64,000 bases of DNA, taken from positions 1 to 64,000 of the forward strand of contig NZ_JAAAPJ010000019.1 in NCBI RefSeq assembly GCF_009909145.1. Reading direction: 5' to 3'. The DNA comes from Corallococcus silvisoli. Its GTDB lineage: Bacteria; Myxococcota; Myxococcia; Myxococcales; Myxococcaceae. Both the position numbers and the translations under genes were made by a program. The notes beneath the pieces were generated by a model that ran no database searches, was not told the origin of the DNA, and was given only the letters and a program-made list of their open reading frames with translations. Positions 8,073 to 16,637 of the stretch are shown piece by piece (positions within the stretch are counted from its first letter, which is position 1; the number at the start of each line of letters is the position of its first letter).

Positions 8073-10127
8073 CTAGGAGTCGAGCTTGCCTTCCGCGTGC
8101 TGCGTCGGCGGAACGGTGGGCTCCGACTCCGTGCCGCCCACCGGGTGCGCGGAGATAACGGTGCGCGCCTCCGGGTGCAGCAGTCCGCGCTGCGCGTACA
8201 CCTTGGGCCCCAGGATGGTGATCATCGCCTCCTCCTCGATGACCTCCGTCGCCAGCAGCCGCGCGGCCAGAGCCTCCACCTTCTCGCGGTGGATGTTGAG
8301 GACCTCACGGGCGCGGTCCAGCGCCTCGGAGACCATCTTGCGGACCTCGTCGTCGATCATCCGCGCCGTCTGCTCGGAGTAGCTGCGCGACTCCGGCAGG
8401 CCCGCGGACCGCAGGAAGCCCGGCCCCTGCTCACCGCTCAGCGCCACCGGCCCCAGGGTGCTCATGCCGTAGTCGCGGACCATCATCTTGGCGATCTCCG
8501 TCGCCTGCTTGATGTCATTGGAGGCGCCCGTGGAGACCTCGCCGATGAAGATCTCCTCCGCGGCGCGGCCCCCCATCATCCCCGCCATCTTGTCGCGCAG
8601 CTCGTCCAGCGACATGAGGTAGCGGTCCTCCAGCGGCAGCGACATGGTGTAGCCCAGCGCCGCCAGGCCTCGCGGGATGATGGACACCTTCGTCACCCGC
8701 TCCGCGTACGGCAGCATCCAGCCCACCACCGCGTGGCCCGCCTCGTGGTGCGCGACGATCTCCTTCTCGCGCTCGTTCATGCGGCGGTTCTTCTTCTCCA
8801 GCCCCGCCACCACGCGCTCGATGGCCTCCTCGAAGTCCGCCCGCATCACCGCGTCGCGGTTCTTGCGCGCGGCGAGCAGCGCCGCCTCGTTCACCACGTT
8901 GGCCAGGTCCGCGCCAGCGAAGCCCGGCGTGCGCGAGGCGATCTGCTTGAGGTCCACGTCCGGGCCCAGCTTCACGCCCTTGGCGTGGATCTCCAGCACC
9001 CGCTCGCGGCCGCGCTTGTCCGGGCGGTCCACCAGCACCTGCCGGTCGAAGCGGCCCGGGCGCAGCAGCGCGCTGTCCAGGATCTCCGGGCGGTTCGTCG
9101 CCGCCAGGATGATGAGGCCCGCGCGGCTGTCGAAGCCGTCCATCTCCGCGAGCAGCTGGTTGAGCGTCTGCTCGCGCTCGTCGTGACCGCCGGCCACGCC
9201 CGAGTTGCGGCTCTTGCCAATGGCATCCAGCTCGTCGATGAAGATGATGCACGGCGCCTTGGCCGTGGCCTGGGCGAAGAGGTCGCGGACCCGCGCCGCG
9301 CCCACGCCCACGAACATCTCCACGAACTCCGAACCGGAGAGGTTGAAGAAGGGCACGCCCGCTTCACCCGCGACCGCGCGCGCCAGCAGCGTCTTGCCGG
9401 TGCCCGGAGGCCCCACGAGCAGCACGCCCTTGGGGATGCGTCCGCCCAGGCGGCGGAACTTCTCCGGCGTCTTCAGGAACTCGACGATTTCGCGAAGCTC
9501 GTCCACGGCCTCGTCCACGCCCGCGACGTCCTTGAAGCCCACGCCGGTGTCGTTCTCCGCCTGCACCTTCGCGCGCGTCTTGCCGAAGCTCATGACGCTC
9601 TGGGGGCCCTGGCCCATGCCGCCGGACATCCGGCGCATCATGAAGCTCCAGAAGAGGATGAGCAGGCCCATGGGAATGAGCCAGATCCACAACACCTCGC
9701 TGAAGCTGGACTGCGGCACGGCCTCGAACTGGATGCCCTTCTGCTCCAGGAGCGGCACCAGCCCCTCGTCGCCGGGGACGCGGTAGGCCATCCACGGCAG
9801 GGCGCTGGGCTCGCTGCGCAGCGTTCCGCGCTCGCCCGGGGGCGGTTGGGCGTTGTCCTTGAGGAAGCCCTTGACCCACTCGTTGGAGATCTGCACGCGG
9901 CTGAACTGGTTGTTCTCCACCGCGTCGCGAAGCTGGCTGTACGACACACGGCGGACGCCCGCGTCCTGAAACACGTTCCGGAACAGCAGGAACCCCAGGA
10001 CGAGCAGGAGGATGTAGCCCAGTGGTGAGCCGAACTTGAACCCACCTTTCGTGGGTGTTGGCTTGTCGCTCTTCTTTCCGCGCGGGCCCATCCCCGGCGG
10101 CAGGTCCTGTGGCTTCATCGTCGGCAC
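8073..10127 (-). CDS. ftsH: ATP-dependent zinc metalloprotease FtsH (paralogue 1)
   Basis: This 684-residue membrane-anchored AAA+ protease has two N-terminal transmembrane segments (GYILLLVLGFLLF near 33-45 and a second ending MGLLILFWSFMM near 160) flanking a periplasmic domain. The AAA+ module has Walker A GPPGTGKT, Walker B IIFIDELDAIG, the pore motif FVGVGAARVR and the second region of homology. The zinc site HEAGH is followed by a long helical C-terminal domain. The GTG start at 10127 has GGAGGG five bases upstream. The C-terminal tail (QHAEGKLDS) differs from the second FtsH in this window (32806-34722), and the N-terminal domains also differ, so this is an old duplication. FtsH degrades misassembled membrane proteins and short-lived regulators. 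Confidence 0.96.
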   Translation of the reverse strand: MPTMKPQDLPPGMGPRGKKSDKPTPTKGGFKFGSPLGYILLLVLGFLLFRNVFQDAGVRRVSYSQLRDAVENNQFSRVQISNEWVKGFLKDNAQPPPGERGTLRSEPSALPWMAYRVPGDEGLVPLLEQKGIQFEAVPQSSFSEVLWIWLIPMGLLILFWSFMMRRMSGGMGQGPQSVMSFGKTRAKVQAENDTGVGFKDVAGVDEAVDELREIVEFLKTPEKFRRLGGRIPKGVLLVGPPGTGKTLLARAVAGEAGVPFFNLSGSEFVEMFVGVGAARVRDLFAQATAKAPCIIFIDELDAIGKSRNSGVAGGHDEREQTLNQLLAEMDGFDSRAGLIILAATNRPEILDSALLRPGRFDRQVLVDRPDKRGRERVLEIHAKGVKLGPDVDLKQIASRTPGFAGADLANVVNEAALLAARKNRDAVMRADFEEAIERVVAGLEKKNRRMNEREKEIVAHHEAGHAVVGWMLPYAERVTKVSIIPRGLAALGYTMSLPLEDRYLMSLDELRDKMAGMMGGRAAEEIFIGEVSTGASNDIKQATEIAKMMVRDYGMSTLGPVALSGEQGPGFLRSAGLPESRSYSEQTARMIDDEVRKMVSEALDRAREVLNIHREKVEALAARLLATEVIEEEAMITILGPKVYAQRGLLHPEARTVISAHPVGGTESEPTVPPTQHAEGKLDS

Positions 10128-10267
10128 GCTCGCCCTCCCCCTCCCCCGTACACACCGACACCATGTCGTGTGACGGTTCCCTCAGCCGGCCAAAGATGGT
10201 CACCCCCGCCAAGCCGTCAACCGCAGGGCGTGACAGGGCGACGACGAAGGCGTGCCGGACTGTCCAC

Positions 10268-11206
10268 TCAGCGGCAGTCCACGCGCACCAGGGGCTCCCC
10301 TGTGAACTCACTGCCCAGCAGATAGCCGCGGCCGTCCTGGAGAAAGGTGACGGCCTCCGCCTGGGCCTGGCTCGCGCCGGGGACCTCCACCACCTGCGCC
10401 TGGATGAAGTCCTCCAGCCGCTTCGCGCCCGGGCGGCGCAGCTCCCAGACTCGGGTGTACGTGCGCACCAGCAAGCGCTCGCCCGAGGGGTGCAGCGCGG
10501 CGGCGGTGGCCAGGCGGTCCACGTCGTCGGGCACGCGCAAGGTGCCCAACCTGGTGGCCGTGCCCGTCGCGCCTGGCTTCAGGCCCTCCACCGCGTAGAG
10601 GTCGCCCAGCGAGGCGCGCGTCTTCGTCAGGATGGCGATGCGGCCGGAGCGCTCGTCGATGATGAGCGACTCCGCGTCGTGCGCGCCGTCCGCGTACGTG
10701 AAGGCAAGCGTCTCCACCGGGAGCGTGGCATCCACGAGGGTCTGGGGCTCCGCCACGCGGAACAGGCGCACTTCCTTGCGCCGCTCGAAGTTGTCGCCGG
10801 TGTCCGCCAGGTAGACGCAGGGGGTCTTGTCCCCCGGCGCGCACGGGCCCACCGCCACGTCCTCGATGTCGCGCGGATCCGCGCCAGTGAGCGTCAGCGT
10901 GGCCTTCACCGCGCCGGTCTCATCCAGGGCGAACAGCGCGAACGCGTTGTTGGAGTCGTTGTGAGCCCAGAAGATGCCCGGGTGGAGCTGGCTCGCGGCC
11001 AGCCCCGACAGCTCGGGCACCTGCCGGGGCACGGTGCCCGTCTTGCGCCCCTCCGCGTAGAGCACGCAGCCCTCCATCCCCAGGGCGGGCACCTGGAGCA
11101 TCCCGGCGTCCGGCGCGTTGGCGGCGGTGGGCGTGGGGCGGGCGCTGGAACAGGCGGCGGACAGGAGGAGGCCCGCGACGGCGAGCAGGCGCGAAGACGG
11201 GCGCAC
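10268..11206 (-). CDS. Lipoprotein, probable beta-propeller
   Basis: This 312-residue protein has a lipoprotein signal peptide (LLSAACSS lipobox, Cys near residue 19). The mature part reads like a beta-propeller: repeated strands with D-x-E and aromatic positions such as HPGIFWAHNDSNNAFALFAL, DIEDVAVGPC, VYLADTGDNFERR, DAESLIIDERSG and RLLVRTYTRVWEL. Calcium-binding DTGDN and DxE motifs are conserved in this kind of propeller. It probably sits in the outer or inner membrane leaflet facing the periplasm. Its GTG start lies 2 bp after the Nudix stop, so both are in one operon. No enzymatic residues could be identified with confidence. Confidence 0.75.
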   Translation of the reverse strand: MRPSSRLLAVAGLLLSAACSSARPTPTAANAPDAGMLQVPALGMEGCVLYAEGRKTGTVPRQVPELSGLAASQLHPGIFWAHNDSNNAFALFALDETGAVKATLTLTGADPRDIEDVAVGPCAPGDKTPCVYLADTGDNFERRKEVRLFRVAEPQTLVDATLPVETLAFTYADGAHDAESLIIDERSGRIAILTKTRASLGDLYAVEGLKPGATGTATRLGTLRVPDDVDRLATAAALHPSGERLLVRTYTRVWELRRPGAKRLEDFIQAQVVEVPGASQAQAEAVTFLQDGRGYLLGSEFTGEPLVRVDCR

Positions 11207-11208
11207 GG

Positions 11209-11616
11209 TCAGTGGTCCAGGTCCAGCAACCGGGCCAGCGTCTTGGCGTCCGCGTCGGGGAAGCGGTACTGCCCCATCTCCTCCAAGGACACCCAGCGGT
11301 GGTCGTGCACGCGCAAGTGGTGGATCTCCGCCTCCGGCCGGCTCAGGCGGCAGCGGAACACCCGGAAGTCGATGTCATAGGTCGGGTACTCGTGATGGGT
11401 GTGCATCACCTGCTCGAGCACCTCGATCTGAACCCCCATCTCCTCCTGGAGCTCCCGGGCGAGCGCCACCGCGTCGTGCTCCCCCTCCTCCACGCGACCG
11501 CCAGGGAACTCCCACATCAAGGGGAGCGACGCGGTGGGGGGACGCTGGGTGATGAGGTAGTGACCCATCTCGTTCTGGAGCATCGCGCCGACGACTCGCA
11601 CGTGACGACGGGTCAT
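11209..11616 (-). CDS. Nudix hydrolase (MutT-like)
   Basis: This 135-residue cytosolic protein has a full Nudix box, GGRVEEGEHDAVALARELQEEMG at about residues 39-61, with the metal-binding REL-QEE core. The upstream LITQRP and WEFPGG match the MutT / 8-oxo-dGTP diphosphatase subgroup, which removes oxidised nucleotides before they are incorporated. Length is typical for MutT (about 130 residues). The ATG at 11616 has GAGGAG at good spacing. It is the first gene of a two-gene operon with the lipoprotein. The substrate could also be another nucleoside triphosphate; sequence alone does not decide. Confidence 0.88.
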   Translation of the reverse strand: MTRRHVRVVGAMLQNEMGHYLITQRPPTASLPLMWEFPGGRVEEGEHDAVALARELQEEMGVQIEVLEQVMHTHHEYPTYDIDFRVFRCRLSRPEAEIHHLRVHDHRWVSLEEMGQYRFPDADAKTLARLLDLDH

Positions 11617-11959
11617 TCACTTCTCCTCGATTGGGGTCCCAAAGATGGACGACAGGGAGCGGCGGCCTAACACAGGCCCCGCCCGGCGCCAATGCGCAAG
11701 GCCCCCTTAGCAGGCAGCGTGCGCATGCCCGGGACGCGCGGCCACCCCCATTCCACCCCACCCTCCAGGGTAGGCCGGAGCCTTCCACGCGTCGGGAGCC
11801 CGCGCGGGAATGGGGCCGCGGCGGGGACCGGGCCTGGGGGTGGCGAGCTGTTGGGGACTTCACGCCTGGAGGGATCCGCCCCCTGGGGGGCCCACCGTCC
11901 ATGAGGGGTGCGTGTGGGATTCAAGTGACGCGAGGGCCGGATGGCGCCATGCTCGGGGA
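11617..11959. other. Intergenic region with no recognised feature
   Basis: This 343-bp stretch separates divergent mutT-like and HTH genes. It is GC-rich with short G and C runs. I see no tRNA, convincing hairpin with a T-tract, repeat or good -35/-10 pair. The promoters of both flanking genes must lie here. Confidence 0.5.
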
Positions 11960-12196
11960 ATGACACAGAGTCGGAGAGAGCGGGCCGAAGCGCTTGGCGC
12001 GGCGCTGAAGGCAGCGCGGCAACAAGCGGGGCTCTCCATGGAGGAAGTCGCCGAGCATCTGGAACTGGGCGTGGAGGTCCTCGCCCGCGTCGAGCGAGGG
12101 GTGATGGTCCCCACCATCCCCACGCTGAGCCGGCTGTGCGCCCTGATGAAGCTGGATCCAGACAGCCTGCCAGACCTGCCGGAGCTGAGTGACTGA
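11960..12196 (+). CDS. Small helix-turn-helix (XRE/Cro-CI) regulator
   Basis: This 78-residue protein is almost entirely one HTH_3 domain. The pattern ALGAALKAARQQAGLSMEEV, then AEHLELGVEVLARVERG and PTIPTLSRLCALM, is the five-helix Cro/CI fold, with the recognition helix around residues 36-46. No ligand or dimerisation domain follows, so it resembles phage- or toxin-antitoxin-type mini-regulators. The ATG at 11960 is preceded by GGGG within a few bases, which is tight; no better start is visible. It ends in a hairpin shared with the convergent MaoC gene. No partner gene is apparent. Confidence 0.8.
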   Translation: MTQSRRERAEALGAALKAARQQAGLSMEEVAEHLELGVEVLARVERGVMVPTIPTLSRLCALMKLDPDSLPDLPELSD

Positions 12197-12232
12197 CACG
12201 CCTGGCGGGCCGCCCTCCGGCCCGCCGGCGTG
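12197..12232. terminator. Hairpin between convergent HTH and MaoC genes
   Basis: CACGCC-T-GGCGGGCCG pairs with CGGCCCGCC-GGCGTG: a 15-bp stem with one bulged T and a 5-nt loop. It starts directly after the HTH stop codon. There is no T-tract on either side, so it may act with Rho or simply protect the 3' end. Confidence 0.5.
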
Positions 12233-12243
12233 TCGCCCGCGCC

Positions 12244-13113
12244 TCAGCCCAGCCGCCCCATCAGGTGCGGCTTCCCCTCCTCCGACATCACCCGGAACGC
12301 CACGCCCGCGGACTCGCGAGCTGTCTGGAACGTCACGCGGGATGGAAGGAAGAGGGGCTTCTTGAACTCACACTCCAGGGCCAGCGCGTCCGCGTGGGCC
12401 ACCTCGCCCAGCTCCGCCACGCAGCGCGCGAGCGTCCACATGCCGTGCGCGATGGCGCGAGGAAAGCCAAAGGGCTTCGCGCTGAGGCCGGTGAGGTGGA
12501 TGGGGTTGTAGTCGCCGGAGGCCCGCGCGTAGCGGCGCCCGGTGTCGGCGGGAATCGCCCAGGGGGCGGGCCGGCTGGAGGCGAAGCGCGCGTCGACGGG
12601 CGGAGGCGCCTTGCGCGGGGCCTCCGCGTCCTTCTTCACGGCGTGACGGCGCAGCAGGGTGCTGACGGCCTGCCACAAGAGCTCCCCGGAGTCCTCCGCC
12701 TCCACGCGCGTCAGGAGGTCGAACTCCTGGCCCGCGGGCACCTCCCGCAGACCGTCGAAGCGGCAGGACACGGTGAGCGCGGCGGTGTCCGGCAGGCGGC
12801 GGTGCTGCTGGATGCGGTTGCGCACGTGAACCGTGCCCAGCACCGAGTACGGGAAGTCGGGCAGGCCCAGCAGGCCCAGGTGCAGCGGCGTCGCGAGCAC
12901 CTGGGGGTAGGTCAGCGGCAGGAAGCCGTCGGCGTCGAAGCCGCACACGGCGCGGTAGCGCTCCAGCAGCACGGGGGACGCACGGCAGCCGTGCGCCCGC
13001 AGGGTCATGGCCGGAAGGGTCGTGCCCCGGGTCTTCCCGAAAGGAAGTGCCGCGCGCAGGAGCGCGGCGGGCATCGCCGGGAGCGAGTGCAGGTCGAAGA
13101 TGGGAGCGGACAT
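12244..13113 (-). CDS. MaoC-like dehydratase (hot-dog fold)
   Basis: This 289-residue protein is predicted to hydrate/dehydrate an enoyl-CoA or related thioester. The C-terminal half contains the MaoC hydratase motif: YARASGDYNPIH (catalytic Asp and His) followed by FGFPRAIAHGMWTLA. The N-terminal half is a degenerate hot-dog domain without the catalytic pair, giving the double-hot-dog layout of the longer MaoC proteins. Start ATG at 13113. It is monocistronic; the genes on either side have no obvious link. The pathway (fatty acid, polyhydroxyalkanoate or secondary metabolism) cannot be told from the sequence. Confidence 0.85.
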   Translation of the reverse strand: MSAPIFDLHSLPAMPAALLRAALPFGKTRGTTLPAMTLRAHGCRASPVLLERYRAVCGFDADGFLPLTYPQVLATPLHLGLLGLPDFPYSVLGTVHVRNRIQQHRRLPDTAALTVSCRFDGLREVPAGQEFDLLTRVEAEDSGELLWQAVSTLLRRHAVKKDAEAPRKAPPPVDARFASSRPAPWAIPADTGRRYARASGDYNPIHLTGLSAKPFGFPRAIAHGMWTLARCVAELGEVAHADALALECEFKKPLFLPSRVTFQTARESAGVAFRVMSEEGKPHLMGRLG

Positions 13114-13162
13114 GGGGGGGATTCTCCGCCACCTGTCCGCTCCCCACGCGCGAAAAATCGGC

Positions 13163-13258
13163 TCAGCGGATCGCGAAACCCCAGGTGTAGGGAACGCCGC
13201 GATACTGGCAGGTGGTGCCGTTGCTCCTCGCCTCCACCTGCCCGGCGCGAACCAGACC
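13163..13258 (-). pseudogene. Possible orphan C-terminal tail of a lost gene
   Basis: Directly after the TGA of the sigma-54 regulator the same frame stays open for 31 codons to a TGA at 13163-13165. The peptide, containing GQVEARSNG, TTCQYRGVPYTWG and FAIR, has protein-like composition and GC-rich third positions and looks like the end of a secreted protein. It has no start codon or ribosome-binding site of its own. I interpret it as a gene remnant, with low confidence. Confidence 0.3.
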
Positions 13259-14668
13259 TCAGCTCTTGAGCCCGTGGCGGCGCAGGAGCCGGTAAAGATA
13301 GACGCGGTCCATGTCCGCCGCCGCGGCGGCCTGGGAGACCTTGCCTCCGTGCAGCCTGAGGAGCGCTTCGATGTAGTCGCGCTCGAAGGCCTCCAGCGCC
13401 CGGCGACGGGACTCCGCGTACGTCAGCGAGGCGTCGACGGCGCGGGGGACCGGCGGCGACAGGGACCCCGCGTCGGGGGCCGGAGGCGGCAGCGCACTCT
13501 GGAAGACGAGGCAGCGCTCCAGATGGTTGCGCAGCTCACGCACATTGCCTGGCCACGCGGCGTGCTGGAGCCGGGTGAGGAAGTCCGGCGCCGTCAGCGT
13601 CGCCATCTGCTCGGGCGTGGCGCCCAGCCCCGCGAGGATGCTCTCGACGATGAGCGGGATGTCCTCCGGCCGCTCCCGCAGGGAGGGAATGGGGATGCCC
13701 ACCACGGCGAGGCGGAAGTAGAGGTCCGCGCGGAAGCGGCCCTCCCGCACCTCCGCGCGCAGGTCGCGGTGCGTGGCGGCGATGACGCGCACGTTGACCG
13801 CCTGATAGGTGTTGGAGCCCAGCCGGCGGATCTCCCGGTTCTCCAGCACGCGCAACAGCTTGGGTTGCAGCTCCGCGGGCAGCTCCCCAATCTCATCCAG
13901 GAAGATGGTGCCGCCGTCGGCCTCCTCGAACGCCCCCACGCGCCGCTGGATGGCACCGGTGAAGGCCCCCTTCTCGTGGCCGAACAGCTCGCTCTCCAGG
14001 AGGTTGGCCGGGAGCGCGCCGCAGTCCACGACGAGGAAGGGCGCCCTCGCGCGCGCGCCCTCGCCGTGGATGGCGAGCGCGGCGCGGCTCTTCCCCGTGC
14101 CCGTCTCCCCTTCCAACAGCACCGTGGCGTTGCTGGCCGCGGCGCACGCCATGCGCTCGAAGCTGGCCCGCGCCGCGGCGGACGTGGCCACCAGCTCCCC
14201 GAACGCCGTCCACTCCGGCAGCGCGTCCTTCCGTGGCGACAGGAGGGTCCCCGTGCGCTCTGGGCGTGCCGCCGGCTCCGCCCCTGTTGGCTTTCCCGAA
14301 CGCACCTCGCCGTGCTCCACCTCCGGGCCCGTCCGCGAACCCGAAAGCGACGCGTCATGCTCCGCGAGCGCCCCCGGCTCCGTCGGCGACCGCGGGCCCC
14401 CCGGATGGAGTCCCGCGGGCGACAGTCCATGCCCCTCCACCGGCTCCACGACGACCTCGGTGGGGGCGTCGTCGCGCGGACCCCGACGCGGCGGCAGGTA
14501 GCCCAGGCTGGAGCCGGTTCGCGCCTGTGCCCGCGACTGACGCCACCGCACCCCGTCCACGAGTGTCCCCGGACGCTCCTCCTGAACCCGCGCGCGCGCG
14601 CCCTTGCGCTCCGCCTTCACCTCGCAGTGGAAACGTGACACGGCGGACTCCTCGTTCGACAGGTTCAT
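13259..14668 (-). CDS. Sigma-54-dependent activator (AAA+ and Fis HTH) with truncated FHA domain
   Basis: About 469 residues. The AAA+ domain is complete: Walker A GETGTGKS, the sigma-54-contact loop GAFTGA, Walker B GGTIFLDEIGEL, the R-finger region and WPGNVREL. The C-terminus is a Fis-type HTH (GGKVSQAAAAADMDRVYLYR). Such proteins open promoters held by sigma-54 RNA polymerase. The N-terminus starts inside an FHA domain: ESAVSRFHCEV and GTLVDGVR match the second half of the phosphothreonine-binding fold, while the first strands are missing. The long linker after it (to about residue 150) is unusual. The preceding gene ends only 30 bp upstream in the same frame, which suggests the 5' part was lost in a rearrangement. 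FHA function is doubtful; the AAA+ core looks usable. Confidence 0.8.
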   Translation of the reverse strand: MNLSNEESAVSRFHCEVKAERKGARARVQEERPGTLVDGVRWRQSRAQARTGSSLGYLPPRRGPRDDAPTEVVVEPVEGHGLSPAGLHPGGPRSPTEPGALAEHDASLSGSRTGPEVEHGEVRSGKPTGAEPAARPERTGTLLSPRKDALPEWTAFGELVATSAAARASFERMACAAASNATVLLEGETGTGKSRAALAIHGEGARARAPFLVVDCGALPANLLESELFGHEKGAFTGAIQRRVGAFEEADGGTIFLDEIGELPAELQPKLLRVLENREIRRLGSNTYQAVNVRVIAATHRDLRAEVREGRFRADLYFRLAVVGIPIPSLRERPEDIPLIVESILAGLGATPEQMATLTAPDFLTRLQHAAWPGNVRELRNHLERCLVFQSALPPPAPDAGSLSPPVPRAVDASLTYAESRRRALEAFERDYIEALLRLHGGKVSQAAAAADMDRVYLYRLLRRHGLKS

Positions 14669-14698
14669 GGACCGGGGCACGATGCGTCGCGACAGCGC

Positions 14699-16453
14699 TC
14701 AGTAGGCGCGCAGGATCTTCAGGCGCCAACCCTGCGGCCACAGCTCGTCGTAGCGGCCGCGGTAGCTGCTGTAGCTGGCGTCGTACCACTGGGTCTCACC
14801 CGTGGTGCCCGGCTTGAAGACCGCCGTATAGAAGACCTGGCCGTTGACCACGTACGGCTCCAGCATCTTCAGGCGCCAGCCCTGCGGCCAGAGCGAGTCA
14901 TACGTCGCGCGGTACGACGCATACGTGGCGCCGTATGTCTGGATTTCGCCCTCCGTGCTCGGGCGCCACACGGCCGTGTAATACGTCTGCCCATTCACCA
15001 CGTAGGGCTGGATCAGCTTCAGGCGCCAGCCTTGCGGCCAGAGCGAGTCATACGTCGCGCGGTATGAGGCATACGTGGCGCCGTACGTCTGGAGTTCGCC
15101 CTCCGTGCTCGGGCGCCACACGGCCGTGTAATACGTCTGCCCGCTCACCACGTAGGGCTGGAGCAACTTCAGACGCCAGCCCTGCGGCCACAGCTCGTCG
15201 TACTTCGCCTTGTAGGTCGCGAACGTGGCGCCGTAGAGCTGGATCTCGATCTCCGTGCTCGGGCGCCACACGGCGTTGTAGAGCACCTGCGTGCCCACCA
15301 CGTAGGGCTGCAGCGTGTGCAGGCGCCAGCCCTGCGGCCAGAGCTGATCATACTTCTCGCGGTAGTCCGCGTACGTGCGGGCGTAGACCTGGATCTCCGA
15401 CTGCGTGCTCGGCTCCCACACCGCGGTGAAGGTGCCCGGGAGGTTGGGCACGCCCACGTCCGTGTACTGGGTGATGCGGCAGGCGGAGGTGTCGGGCAGC
15501 GGCACCTCGGTGCGGCGCAGCGCGCAGGCGCGGATGGCCGCGGCGGAGCTGGCGTTGGCGGCGTCGTAGTACGTGGAGCCCGGCGTCATCCAGATGGGTG
15601 AAGCGGGCGAGTGCGGGTTCTTCGCCACCTCCGACGTCGCGGTCGCGCGGATGCCCAGATCCAACGCCACGCCATCGTCGTCGCCGAACTGGTTGCTGGT
15701 GCCCATGCGGTGGCAGCCCAGACACGCATTGCCGGCGACCTCCACCTTGAAGGCCTTCCACGACGCGAAGTCCGCGCCGATGAAGCGATAGGGCTGGTCG
15801 CGGTTGGCGCCATAGTCCCCCGCGCCCGGCAGCTTGTTCACGCCGGTGAGCTGCGTCAGGTACGGCGAGCGGACGAAGGGGCCGTTGTCATGGCAGCGCA
15901 CGCAGCGGATGCCCGCGGTCTGGGTGGGCGTCAGCCAGTTCCACACCCCCGTGCCCTTCGAGGGCGCCTTCACGGCCGCGCCGTAGAGCGTGCCCAGCGC
16001 CTGGTAGAAGCAGGTGGCGCCGGTCTTCTTCTGGGTCTGGATGACGGCGATGTCGCCGTAGTAGTTCGTCGCCTGCCCTTGCTTGCGGCAGTGCGCGACG
16101 ATGGCCACGTCCGCCGTGTCCACCAGCACCTGGAAGCGGCTGCCCGGATCACACTCCTGGTTGAGCCGGTTGGGCCGGTCACACTTGCCGTTGACGTGGT
16201 TCGTCGTGGGGACGAGCGTGCCCAGATCGCAGTTGAAGTCTGGCACCGTGGCGCCGATGGCCGCGTCGCACCTGGCCGCGTACTGCTCCAGCGTGTCCGA
16301 CAGGGCCGACGACTGCTGCGCGAGGACGGGCTCGCTGGACGGCGAGAGGAGCCGGTGCTCGGCGTTCATCCCAGCGCCCTCACCGCAGCCCCCCAGCCCG
16401 ACGGTCACGGCAAGGCCCAGCAGCGCCCATGCGGCGCGCAATGGAGTCTTCAT
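14699..16453 (-). CDS. Di-CxxCH lipoprotein with five BTRD1-like repeats
   Basis: This 584-residue lipoprotein has a lipobox (VGLGGCGEG). The N-terminal ~370 residues contain two c-type haem motifs, CVRCH near residue 184 and CLGCH near residue 240, plus several other cysteines. The C-terminal ~245 residues are five repeats of 50 residues with the pattern TAVWRPSTEGE, QTYGATYASYRATYDSLWPQ, GWRLK and PYVV. They match what I know as bacterial tandem repeat domain 1 (also called polyglycine-hydrolase-like structural repeat). Likely anchored in the outer membrane and facing outward or into the periplasm; a redox or enzyme role for the haem part is possible but unproven. ATG at 16453 with GAGAGG upstream. 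It may have displaced the 5' end of the sigma-54 regulator downstream. Confidence 0.8.
   Translation of the reverse strand: MKTPLRAAWALLGLAVTVGLGGCGEGAGMNAEHRLLSPSSEPVLAQQSSALSDTLEQYAARCDAAIGATVPDFNCDLGTLVPTTNHVNGKCDRPNRLNQECDPGSRFQVLVDTADVAIVAHCRKQGQATNYYGDIAVIQTQKKTGATCFYQALGTLYGAAVKAPSKGTGVWNWLTPTQTAGIRCVRCHDNGPFVRSPYLTQLTGVNKLPGAGDYGANRDQPYRFIGADFASWKAFKVEVAGNACLGCHRMGTSNQFGDDDGVALDLGIRATATSEVAKNPHSPASPIWMTPGSTYYDAANASSAAAIRACALRRTEVPLPDTSACRITQYTDVGVPNLPGTFTAVWEPSTQSEIQVYARTYADYREKYDQLWPQGWRLHTLQPYVVGTQVLYNAVWRPSTEIEIQLYGATFATYKAKYDELWPQGWRLKLLQPYVVSGQTYYTAVWRPSTEGELQTYGATYASYRATYDSLWPQGWRLKLIQPYVVNGQTYYTAVWRPSTEGEIQTYGATYASYRATYDSLWPQGWRLKMLEPYVVNGQVFYTAVFKPGTTGETQWYDASYSSYRGRYDELWPQGWRLKILRAY
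14702..15429 (-). repeat. Five tandem 150-bp coding repeats
   Basis: Repeat period is exactly 150 bp (50 codons), inside the di-CxxCH lipoprotein gene. Four units are full length and the last (downstream) one is shortened to 42 codons. Units 3 and 4 (roughly 14830-15130) are nearly identical at DNA level, including synonymous positions, indicating recent duplication or gene conversion; the outer units have diverged. Confidence 0.9.
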
Positions 16454-16637
16454 GATGGATGCCTCTCGCTTCCCTGGAGACACGGCGCGCGGCGCGCGTG
16501 GAGGCATGCATCCCGTCAGCGGACGGATGGATCTGGCTCCAGGGCCCCCGCCCCGGACGTGTTCCCGCACCCCTCATCCGCCTTTACGCCGGGGCTTCCA
16601 GATATTCCCGAGCAATTCCCCGAGCCATTTCCGCGGG

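Noticed and set aside
8025..10028. A 667-codon open frame on the plus strand opposite ftsH
   Set aside because: FtsH motifs on the minus strand are complete, and this frame has the skewed composition of a GC-rich shadow frame.
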